64,000 nucleotides of DNA from NCBI GenBank assembly GCA_040954595.2, contig CM082583.2:3782001-3846000 (forward strand), given 5' to 3'. The notes beneath the pieces were generated by a model. The model did no database searches, was not told the origin of the DNA, and worked only from the letters and a program-made list of their open reading frames with translations. Positions 10,839 to 21,083 of this stretch are shown one piece after another; the first letter of the stretch is position 1; each line of letters opens with the position of its first letter. This DNA is from Balanoglossus misakiensis. Lineage: Eukaryota > Hemichordata. A program made the position numbers and the translations under genes.

Positions 10839-11769
10839 ACATTTACATGAAAGTCATTGTGATTGTGTGATACAGAGTCAACAAATGTTGAATGGTATAT
10901 TCCTCATTCTGTGTCGGAGCAAATTTGTTATTTTCCTTATGTTGGCCTACAGTATGTAATTGATTATTTGAAGAAAGTTTCAATTTGTTAAATAATCCAG
11001 AAATATTTTATGAAATTATAATTGTATTAAAACCAGTGACTGATTTTTTTAGCAAAATAAATCTTGAAGTAAATCATGACAAATACTTTTGTGTTTTATT
11101 GTCATTTTATTATTCATTTTATCTAAGCAGACTGCTGATTGAACATTTAAACAAGTACCCAAAAGACAGAAGTATTTTAAGACCTACTGGGTCAAATAGC
11201 CTTCCCAATTTTTTCTAGTAATTTCACTTTTTCTATTTGTGTCATATGTGACGCATGTGTCTTGCCTGTCAGTAGTCTGTAGACCAGAAGTTGTTCCTCT
11301 AATAACTTGAAAACCACTGTGTCCAGTATGTGATCTTAGGGAAATCACTTACAATTTACTGTCAATTTATTTAAGCTATTCTGGATGTTAGCAATGATTG
11401 CCTGATTTTGCTTGCTCTGTAAAAGCTGCTTGTCATCCGCAAAAGTATATCATTCACCGCGTGTTTCTTGACAACATTGTACAGGACAAAGAAAATAGGT
11501 CCATGAATAAAACCCTAGGGCACTCCAAATGAAAGAAGCCCTCAAAGATTTATAACTGAACTGGTCCTTTCTTACTTTCACACACCGCAATTTCAACATT
11601 TCCCAAAAAATCAACCAGTCATAACCAGATGCAATTTTTATCAACTTTAATGTAAGCAATACTACACAGTATTACAATCTAATGATGTGAAAAAAAGTTA
11701 CAGATCCTATCCCAGTTACTGGAAAGTCTTATAAGCATAGCAGACAGAAATCATAAAAACAAACAATCT

Positions 11770-11850
11770 AGCGGCCGATACAGCTCTGCTGTGGTACTTT
11801 TAATTATAAACAAGATTCATGTACATTTTATGCTTCAGAATTAAATGTAC
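11770..11850 (+). repeat. Short dispersed repeat J, copy 1
   Basis: Shares GATACAGCTCTGCTGTGG-like, TTATAAACAAGATTC and CTTCAGAATTAAATG blocks with 36403-36470 in the same order. Termini unclear. Confidence 0.65.
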
Positions 11851-12346
11851 AGCTCTAATAACCAACAATTCAATGAGTGTATTATGTCACATGAGATCTC
11901 CATAAAATCCAAATAATGTAAAAAGTAAGGGACTTTGCAATGAATCAAAAAAATAACACTGCCTTAATTAAAATTCTCCCACTCAAAAATTAGTTTACAG
12001 AGCGGCAAGAGATGTATTTGGATAATACCCCTACAACCTTCACTGTGTATATATACAATTTCAGTTCCATTGAATGAAACCTATAAAAATAACTTGGCAA
12101 GAGATATTATCAATAATTTTTTTGTATAAAATTGCTGGCCACATTTGCAATGATAACATCGTGTGTGCTTGGGTAGACATGATTTAATCAATGTTACCTT
12201 TACTTACGATGATAGAAAATGTTGCCTAGGTGGAAGCAGGCATATTGATGTCACACATCCCAAACTGAAATTTCAGTCTGCAATAAAGCTTTGCTCAACA
12301 GAAAGCAAGTGTTGACTTTGTCGAAGAATGGATTACAAAATGTAAA

Positions 12347-15300
12347 CTAGAGTTCATCATGTTCCGAGAATTCTTCTTCAGGCCTTGGTGGGTAAAAGAC
12401 TTCTTTGGCTACTGATGAAAATAACAGTGCAAACTGTTCAGCAGGATACTTCAGTATTTCATCCAAAGTAACAATAGTGTCCTTATTTTCATCCAGAACT
12501 TCAAATGCCTACAGTAATAAATTAGAATAAAGTAAAAATGAACATGATTATTACGGCCAAATATGTATTTGTAACATGAAAACTGTAGATGCTCTTGGGG
12601 ACAGTTGTCCATCAGCAGTGTTCTATGTTCAACCGTGGTTTGAGAAGAAAATATATGTTCAGTAGAGAAACGAGAAAATTCATGTATATTTGATACACCT
12701 CCTAAACTGGAGTTGTGTAATGGCAAAACCCAAAACCCTTAGAGGTAGGATTTTTCTGCACCATTAAAGATTTTCCAAATGATTAATTTTTGATGGTGAC
12801 CAGAAGAGCAGACTATGCTAATACTGTACAACAGGATTCAGATATTGGATTCGGTTCTTTAGTGTGTGATAAAAATAACCAGCCTAAGAAGCCAGATTAC
12901 TGAGCCAAATCATTGTGTGTATTTGTATCTAATGAATATTCATAACAAACTGAGTAGATGAAGATCCCAGTGTCACTTGCTGTTCAATGGAGGACATAGA
13001 AAAAAACTGCCATGTAATTTCATGGAATGAGGTCAAACTTGGCCAGATTGGAGCAAGAGTGTTACATTATAAAATCATCACAACCACTCATCTCCTCTTT
13101 TACAACCCTTTCACCACCATGGTTCAGTCCAAATCCATTGTTTCCTATGGGAAAGTTGGACCTCTATAGATAGAGGGAACTGGGGTGAATGGGTTAATGA
13201 TACAACAGCAAACAGACAAGTCTCACCCTCATCATTATGACAGTGGGCTTCGAATGGAATGAAGGAAAGGGTAATAAATATGCTCAGTTTCATGTACATA
13301 TATTTTAACGTACATGTACATACACGTCCGTCCATTCTTCCATCCAGAGTTACCTACATACTAACATACAAAGTAACATACACACACACGTACATACAGC
13401 TACAATGACATGCAAACATGCAAACACACACATGTACATCCATCCATACATGTACATACATTTAGGCAAGTTCTGTTCGACACCATACAATCAAAATACA
13501 AATCCACAGACTAAGGAATTCTTTTTAATCCCCATTCTCGCAAATAAGTTGATACATGCATGTAAGCCTGTTCATTAATAATACACAATGTTTAAATAAC
13601 AATGGCATAGAGCTCTCTCTCTCTCTCTCTTACCTGAACAGCTTCTCTTGAATCACCATCTCCAGAAATTATGTACTCAGTTAACTCTTCTTGTGAAATT
13701 TCACTTTTTCCAAGTGAATAGAAATGATCATATACTTCTCCCCTATTTTGAAACAAATAATAATAAAAACATCAGGTACCGAAAATGGGAATTGTTATAG
13801 CCTTGGCTCTGCCATAAGCTTAAACGAAAATGCCACAGATACAAATTTTGTGACCAAATAATGCCTCTATGTTTAAGGTCAAACACCACAATTTAGTAGC
13901 TAAAAATAGTAACCTTTACTATTCATAACTAACTATTACTTACCTGAACTGTTCATTACTATTACCAAACTGGAACGATGACAGTGGTTTGAATTCTGGT
14001 AATGGTTCATCTGGACAGCTCTCTTCCTTGAAATTCCATAAGTGCGCAAACCAAATGTTGACTGCCAGATTTCTGCCAGATGAACTGACTTGGTGAAACC
14101 ATCTGTAATGAACACCATGCAATACTTAAATGTACAATTACATTGTGGCCAGCAAGTTCATCATACAACAAAGTCGCAATATATTTTGGTAGACTGTTCA
14201 GAATGTTGTGATATACCTATGCACAAATCTAAGCTGTCACTTTATTGGAGTGAAATAATTACTCATTTCTGTGGCTGGTGCAGTCAAAATCTTTAAATCA
14301 GTGATGTCTGACAGCCATGTGGTAGAATGAATGGACCATCCCTGCCGCACTCAGCTAAACTGCTAGTGGATTGAGTCAGCATTGCGGTGTGTGTGTCTGT
14401 GTGTGTGCACGTGCGTGTGTGTGTGTGTTTGTGTCAGATACATGTACATATATAGCCAAGAACACCAAGATATTTGCATTTCTGAAACAGTATATATTTG
14501 TATTCACAGCAAACGAAAACTAAATGTGAATCTAATCAATACTTACTTGTACGGTATAAAAAGGCAATCAGACGGCTCCATTCGGACAGAGTACCACGGC
14601 ACATCTTGCAATCCGGGATATTTAACCATATCAACTTTTTCAACATCAACACCACAGAAACTCCCCTCAGGATTATCAATGTCAATATGTGATTCTTCTT
14701 TCTGGAATTCAAAAATAGTCATGTACCGTAAAATGTAGAATTTGATCTTACACTAATCCTCTTTATGATTCTTACAAGTGTACATTGTATAAATGTAATT
14801 TTTTTACAGTTGGAAAAGACTTGTACTGTTTTCATTGCAATAAAAGAGCATTGGAACTACTAGTATTACTTTATTGTTGTCATTATTTATCATGGTTATC
14901 CACTCAGAGAGAAGATTTGTCTGATCATATCTTGATCAACACCCACATTTGGTAACAACATGTACCACACGCATTATTGGGTGATATCAAGTCACATGAC
15001 TTAAGGATCATCATCACAGTGGAGAACAATCTTGGCTATAGATTGTAAAATGGCTTTCCGACAAACATGGTACATTGTGTAGTCTCTGTGCAAAGATCTT
15101 GCTAGTAGAATCAATCTTAGCCTAAAAGCAGTGCACAATTGGCCAGAGTACCAAAAACAGAGCAAAAACCAGGGGTTTCATCTACACATGTATGCAGGTA
15201 CTACTACTAGAGTACATGTACATCACTTTGTCATGGGATCTGTACATGTACATGGGTGATAAGATCCCCCATTGGCTACACATCATGTCGTGAGTTATAC

Positions 15301-18300
15301 GTAGATGGTAGACTTTTAAATCGTGGCTCTGAAGTATTTACAATTGCCAACAATTAATAACAAAACAAATCAATTATAGACAGTGCACAAACTTGACAAA
15401 AGCTTTTCATGACTCACCCTATCAACCATGATGAGATCTTTCTGCCCATCCATCAGACAGTTGATGTTATCCAGTGCATCAAAGTGTAGAACAGACTTGG
15501 TGCCACCACTGCTGAACCATAACACAGCATCCAGCAAGACATCTGTGAAACCTCCACATAGCAGACATCTGAGCAGCATGAAATCATCTACAATCAGAAC
15601 ATAACCAGTATATGAATTCCTGTCATGCGATTTCATGAAACACATATTTTCAAAGGATATTACAATCTGCACTGTCTTCCAATTTCCAAACAAATTAACC
15701 CTTTCACCCCTGTTACATTTTATAAAGGTCCAGCACTGTCATTGAGAACAATGGGGATGGACCAAACCATGGTGGTGTAAGGGTTCAAACAAGTGAGAAG
15801 AGGTGACGCCTTGTTATTTTGAAAATCATTCCTTGTGAGAACTGGCAGAAAAAAAAAACATTTTGATGAGACATCAGTACTATCACAATTTACATTTTAC
15901 AAACGGTGTAAAGTAAGCCATGATATTGAAAAACGGACAATAGTCAGTGTTTTTAGAGGCTGGTCACAAAAAAAGAAAATGTTTTACAATAAAGGTGACA
16001 GCTATGAAGTATTGAGTTCTAGAACCATAATCTTTGGCTTTTATATACATGTAGGCTGAAGGGAAATTATGGTGTCTACAAGATTTCTATTTCCATATTG
16101 AAAATGACATTTACCTAAATATAACCTTTTCAGTGGCTTTATCTTTATGCAAACATGTTTATACAAGCAATGGTTCTAACATTGACAATGAAACAGTGGG
16201 TTAAAAAAGTATTCTCAACACACACAGTTTGTAGGCTTTTTCTGTGGTGTACATAACTTCAATTTCAAATATCATATATGCATAGTTGACAATGTTTTCC
16301 AATCTTCTGGATTAACTTGCTTTAAGAGCTGGCAGGTTCCAAAATTTGTTATTAGGGACATTCAATCGAAGTCAAGTAAACATTCGACAACTCACAACTT
16401 CCATCCTGTTTGTAGGATAAAGTAAAAATCTCGCCAAATGAATAAATGGAAAATACCAATTATGCATTTTGGCGAGTTTTTTACTCTCGTGTCTACAAGT
16501 GGGAAGGAAGTTGTGTGTTGTTGAACGTAGATTCAATGTACAACCGGTATATCCACATGTAGAATAACATAAACGGTGTCTTGTATCAAACATAATTAAT
16601 AGGAAAAGGGCAGCGAGAGAGAGACTTTGTTCCTTTAATAGGCAAAGAGGATAGCATGCATGAATTTTGACACAGAGTGGGTGGTAGCAGTGCTGATTTG
16701 TTGAATAAACTTTGCCTTTTTGTGAGTGAAAACATATTGTCTGTACTTTGAGAATTGCGTGTGTATTGGTTTGATTTGATTTCCAGACTTTCCCTTCTTT
16801 CAAGCCATATAAGCAGTCGCTGTGTAACAACCCTCAGGCAACTGTGTACATGTAACCAGTACATGATCCGATTATTAGCAGACTAACATTTAAAAATCAA
16901 CATTTTATCATACTGCATTATTCAGATCCACTATAGAATTTCAGATCAAGCCATAAATATATAATGCCTTGGGGATTACCATGACAAATTCGTGATATTT
17001 TGATTTCTTGACTTATCAGATAATATAACAGACAGGGAAAGGATGAAGATTATAAATTTGAAGATTATAAATTTTTTATTGTGCGCCATAATTCAAATTT
17101 GGCTAATCTTTTTGGAGATGTATTCCATATTAATTTTTCAATAACCAGTCTTCTCATCAGTGCTGAGCAAATCCACTAGTTTTGAGCTTAAACAGTCTGA
17201 GTCAAGAAATTCTTATGGCTGCCTCTGGTGAATAAGATTTATTTTTCTCAAAACAGCCTGACAAACTTTCTGATATTCATAGAAATATTGTCTTGCAGAG
17301 CTAGTAAAGAACACAATGTTGATCAGTGAATTTTTGGGACAACTAGCCAAATGATCGGACTAGGACTCATGTAACTACTGTAATAGTACTACATGTACTA
17401 TCCGGAGAAATACATCTAAGCCATAGTTTGATGACATGTTGCTCAGTCCTCATTAGATAAGGCTAAATATATAGAAGTAGTTTAAATTCACTCGAATGGA
17501 AATAAGCACATGTTTGCTATGTTCCCATTGGTCAATCAGACTTAAAGGTATACGGTCACCTATACAAATTTAGCCACAGTTACCATGGTAAATCGAGATC
17601 TAACCAATCACAGATTTTCAGTGGGTGGCACACGCGAAAATAAAGCGTTCTTTAGAACACTCAAATACGCCATTTCAACTATATATGGCGATATGTAAAT
17701 TGGAGGTGACTGTATACCTTTAAATTTAGACTAACTTAAAATAGTGATAGTTGTCATTTTGGGAATAGGTTGGGCTCTGTCCACACTTACCAGTACCCCG
17801 ACCTTCAGGGCCATTGTAAATTTACTGTACTTTGTGACTTCCGACCTGTCAAAGTTCAAATTGGCAGATTTGAATAGTATGGCGAACTGCTTCTACTGGT
17901 CATGATTTTTTTTCCATTTTTACACACAAGAAGGGCAAATATGATACCACTCATCATTTACATCATCAGAGACATCTTCACCATTTTTGGGATACAGGGA
18001 GCTGGGATATATTGACATTTTACTGGCCCAGCTTTTATGGGGGGAGAGGATATACTATACCCTGACAAAGTCAATTTATGACTTGAAACAGTGTTGATAA
18101 GACACTTACCTTTCATAGCATCATGTAAACTTTCCACCATGTATACATCAGATGTGTTATAGATATCCAGGAAACGTGAAAGTGTCATATGAAATAAATT
18201 AAGAGATCGGTTCTCTTTCTTGCCTTCTTCAACTTCTACCTCAATATCACCATAGTTATCCCTTTAAAACAAAAAGAAAGAGTCTTTAATTAATTAAGGA

Positions 18301-19344
18301 AGGCATCAAAAGATTTAAAAAAAACATTTGAAAACGTTCTCCTTTCCGGACAATACAGTACCAATATGTAATTTGTAGGATACTTGTACGTGTAATATAT
18401 CTTCCCACTGACTGTCATTCAAGCGTCTAGTCATCATTCAAACAATCTTTATCATAATCAACACTTGCTGCGGTTCCATAGCCCCACCACTTCCCTGTTC
18501 GTAGGTTCTCCCAACAATGCAGATGGGGACTCGGTAGGCTGTGAGACCGTAGCAAGTCAACACACACTGGGAGATCCACTCCGTGGGTACATGTACAGGC
18601 AGCTTGGGAAATGGGATTAACAACCCAATGATCGAATAATAAGGTTATATTTTCAGTGTTCTCCCCAGAGCAATGAAAGCATAGTGGCCACTACTCTTTT
18701 AATTTGGGAAGACAATAGAACATAATTAACATAACAACTGTTAATCTTGTTATGCAAATAAGTCATTTCTCTCTGACTCTCAGAAATTCCTGGGGAGAAC
18801 ACTGAGTTTACACAAATTTATATTGTATTGTAATTTAAAATCTAAAAACAGACTTTTACTGTTCGCCTAGTATTTTTGGACTTAAATCTAGCTGACTTCA
18901 GTCAGTTCATTCTCGAATATCGCATGCTATAGAATAGCGATATTTCTGTGAAGCCCTACTATGACCGAGTACTGCGAGTTCGTACGTGCGTCTTGCAGTA
19001 CATTTGACTATATACTCTTACCTGAGATAGCTATCTTTCCAGTTTTGGAATGCTTTCATATTTTTGGCCGCTCCGCGAAAAAGGACAGGTTTACCCGGAG
19101 AGAGATATTTTTCAAAGAAGGTGTGCGGGTCGGGTACGCTATCTAAAATGTCTATGGTACCCTCTGATGGTCTGTGCGACCCGAGGGGTTTCATGTGGCC
19201 GGGCAAGTTGGCCGCAGGTGCCGAGTTCTCCACAACCGTATTTGGTGGTCCGGCATCGATTTCACTTGAGTTGGCGATGGTCGAAAGAATCACGACTAGG
19301 AGTAGGGGGTAGTTCCTTGATATCATTTTCGGGACATCAGCCAT
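12347..19344 (-). CDS. ER-lumen JmjC (cupin_8) protein with EF-hand and HDEL
   Basis: Seven exons: 19022-19344, 18110-18261, 15418-15587, 14547-14701, 13944-14102, 13634-13742, 12347-12508. They sum to 1230 nt, 409 residues plus stop, with all junctions in frame. The N-terminus has a hydrophobic signal core (YPLLLVVILSTIA), with Met1 and Met7 both usable. KPVLFRGAA is typical of Cupin_8/JmjC Fe(II)/2-oxoglutarate oxygenases. The iron ligands are HxD (HFD, 15478-15486) and a second His in WFHQV (14093-14095). The last two exons encode an EF-hand region with loop DENKDTIVTLDE. The protein ends EHDEL, an ER-retrieval tetrapeptide. It is neither JMJD8- nor JMJD7-like as far as I can tell. Substrate unknown; hydroxylase rather than demethylase is the likelier chemistry. 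Confidence 0.9.
12458..12493 (-). other. EF-hand calcium-binding loop
   Basis: Twelve-residue loop with Asp at 1, Asn at 3, Asp at 5, Thr at 9 and Glu at 12, the canonical pattern. A weaker helix-loop-helix-like segment lies just upstream in exon 13634-13742, as expected for a paired EF-hand. Confidence 0.8.
12509..13633. other. JmjC-gene last intron
   Basis: Contains a family I element (13104-13196), an ACAT/CA-rich simple repeat near 13370-13450 and a CT microsatellite (13612-13630) that serves as part of the donor-side sequence of the next exon. No exon is seen. Confidence 0.7.
13104..13196. mobile_element. Family I short inverted-repeat element, copy 1
   Basis: About 93 bp. Starts AACCCTTTCACCACCATGG and ends GGGGTGAATGGGTT. 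The interior includes CCAAATCCATTGTTTCCTATG. Relatives at 15697-15785 and 62548-62645. Confidence 0.8.
14385..14431. repeat. TG microsatellite
   Basis: A broken (TG)n run in the intron between JmjC-gene exons 13944-14102 and 14547-14701. The short ORF across it is a translation of the repeat, not a gene. Confidence 0.8.
14702..15417. other. JmjC-gene intron without recognisable content
   Basis: Lies between exons 14547-14701 and 15418-15587. It is rich in TACATGTACAT words near 15180-15250. No repeats with clear ends and no exon were seen. Confidence 0.6.
15697..15785. mobile_element. Family I element, copy 2
   Basis: Inverted relative to copy 1: AACCCTTTCACCCC at the left and CATGGTGGTGTAAGGGTT at the right, with GGACCAAACCATGG internally. 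Confidence 0.78.
16390..16640 (+). repeat. Dispersed repeat family A, copy 2
   Basis: The longest copy. It has a full inverted arm at its left: CACAACTTCCATCC faces GGAAGGAAGTTGTGTG across the AATCTCGCC/GGCGAGTT pair. It ends GACTTTGTTCCTTTAAT. It lies in the long JmjC-gene intron. Confidence 0.84.
17541..17724. mobile_element. MITE-like family B, copy 3
   Basis: Both termini are well kept: CTTAAAGGTATACGGTCACC and GGTGACTGTATACCTTTAAA. It lies in the long intron of the JmjC gene and is the best-preserved copy in the window. Confidence 0.87.
18654..18805. mobile_element. MITE-like family C, copy 2
   Basis: Ends are CAGTGTTCTCCCCAG and CTGGGGAGAACACTG, an almost perfect inverted pair. The body is the reverse complement of the copy at 2146-2292. 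It lies in the first intron of the JmjC gene. Confidence 0.83.
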
Positions 19345-19620
19345 CCTCAGCTAGCAATCATGGCATAGCAGATCAAACTTCAGCGACAGTTCCGGGAACA
19401 CTGATTCGAGTTGGCTCCTGCCCTCACACTGACTGCAACAGAATGAATCTTGGGAAATGCAGAGAATGACGGGAAATCACGTGACATCGGCGTCCATCAC
19501 GTTGGTGCTGCAGTGGTTGAAGATATTTCTTCATGCCGGGCGAATATTCTCACTAAAATCCCAACAAAATATTCCAGTTTGGGCTTTTCTTATGTGAACC
19601 GTCCGTACCTGTCGTTCACG
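19345..19620. promoter_or_regulatory. Divergent promoter, JmjC gene / ZNF592-687-like gene
   Basis: The JmjC start codon (19342-19344, minus) and the donor of the presumed noncoding first exon of the zinc-finger gene (TTCACG|GTAAGT, 19620/19621) are only 276 bp apart. So both promoters must sit here or overlap the 5' exons. The stretch is richer in CG dinucleotides than its surroundings and holds the palindromic E-box TCACGTGAC at 19477-19485. No TATA box was seen. Confidence 0.65.
19477..19485. promoter_or_regulatory. E-box / CLEAR-type site TCACGTGAC
   Basis: An exact TCACGTGA palindrome, the core bound by USF and MiT/TFE bHLH-Zip factors, midway between the two divergent starts. Function is inferred from motif and position only. 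Confidence 0.5.
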
Positions 19621-21080
19621 GTAAGTCCTGACCTCATGAATTATTCCGCACGTGGTGCGGCGCGGCGAGGCACTGTTCCCGAGTTCACACTTCATTAATT
19701 ATGCAATGCATACAAAAGCACGGCGATCGCGAAGTGCATTGTAAAAGTGGTAAATACATCGAAGTAGATTTAGTGATTATCCTGGCCGATTGGAAGTTAA
19801 TATGCCAAAAAAGGGGGAAATAACATTTTCATCTTATGATGTTTGTAGCTAGTTTGAGAAAACCATTTAATGACCTTGAAGTTGAACTGCATCATGCATG
19901 CACATGCATGAATCGTGACACACCTACACCAAGTAGCCTGTCATACAACTAGCCCTACTGGTATGGCCAGTGTCAGGCTTTGGCTGTGCCTTCCTACTCC
20001 CCAGTGGAGGCCGTGCAGCCTGGCACTCGACCCATGTATGCCATACCAATAGGGTTTTAACCAGTTTGAGAGATGACTTCAGTTTGTAAGACGTCAATAA
20101 CGGTCATTAGGGTGAAGGGTGGTTTGTTCTTGATAATGACAAAGTGACAAAACAGGTTCTTTTCACATATAAACACAGCAATGTGGTACTAAAGCCATAC
20201 CCATTGCAGTGACAGCATTGTGTGCACTGTGCATGTGCTCACCAAATACCATCAGGGAATTCATTTTCCCACAATGCAGTGCGCTGGCTGTGTCCACTTC
20301 ATATGCAAACAGAACATGGAGGTCACCTTGTCACTCACACAATGAATGTCCTAGTTTTTGAGTTGCCCCTATACAAGGAGTTTGCATTTGCAATGTTGTG
20401 GAAATGTAAAATAATAATTGAATAAAAATAAAACAAGGTGGAGGAGATTCATAGAAATTGACGGCTTTGGCCATGATGGTACATGTACAGTCAAATGTGT
20501 TTAAAATTGTTACATTCTGTTTTCAAGCAGTCATCTTGGTGCAACAACAAAAAACAAACTTCATGACCGTCATTTCATTCAGGACGTGTACATGTTGTAT
20601 TTTATCTGACCCCTATGACCTGGACCAAACCATTTTTAAAAGGGGCAGTTGGCCCTATACTGAGGGGCCTGAGGCAAACAATATCCAATGAGACCTTGTA
20701 TCATTATTCTGGTCAGTTTCAGTGAAGTACTGTATTACTGAGCAGTCATTGTGAGTGAAAGGGCTAATTATTTACCATGGAACTGGTTTGTTGATGGCTA
20801 TATATCAACTTCAAATAAAACACACAGCTGGCAGCTAGTGTTGGGTTCTTAGTTACAGGAGAGATACATGTAATGTTCATGGAGATGTTTTATTTGACCA
20901 AGCTTCACAATCACAAATAGTAGACTTGTACCATATTCCACTGTATAAGTAAATGTCTATCTAACAAACTTTCTCACAGTTTACCCTTGCTTATTATTTA
21001 TTTCTATTTTCTCTGCAACTGACGTGGCCTTTGGTTTTAGATTATTAATAAACCTTGCAGTTTCAATTTCTCTTTTTCAG
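19621..21080 (+). other. Probable 5' UTR intron of the zinc-finger gene
   Basis: Donor GTAAGT at 19621 and acceptor TCTCTTTTTCAG ending at 21080 fit an intron that places ACAATGTCAACAG at the exon start. Apart from a foldback at 19945-20060, nothing is recognised. The short ORFs in it have no support. Confidence 0.6.
19945..20060. repeat. Foldback repeat in zinc-finger gene intron
   Basis: The left arm has CCTACTGGTATGGC and CAGTGTCAGGCT. The right arm has AGCCTGGCACT and GCCATACCAATAGG. Spacing is about 45 bp. A palindromic element remnant. Confidence 0.7.
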
Positions 21081-21083
21081 ACA

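Larger units (their letters stand above)
9387..12346. other. Convergent intergenic region, MALT1 / JmjC gene
   Basis: It holds the MALT1 3' UTR, a family A repeat copy (9527-9745), an inverted fragment of that repeat's end at 9803-9825, and a short repeat at 11770-11850 also seen near 36403. No additional gene is supported: the ORFs here are short and lack splice context or recognisable motifs. Confidence 0.65.
15588..18109. other. Long JmjC-gene intron
   Basis: A 2.5-kb intron carrying family I (15697-15785), family A (16390-16640) and family B (17541-17724) copies. The ORFs at 16372-16864 lie over family A repeat DNA and are not supported as genes. Confidence 0.7.

Noticed and set aside
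16372-16864. Overlapping 152- and 92-residue minus-strand ORFs
   Set aside because: They lie largely over a family A repeat inside a JmjC-gene intron, and no conserved motif is seen.
21024-21083. Upstream in-frame ATG giving a hydrophobic N-terminus to the zinc-finger protein
   Set aside because: It reads through a strong intron acceptor (TTTTTCAG at 21073-21080). The family N-terminus starts at the ATG at 21084.
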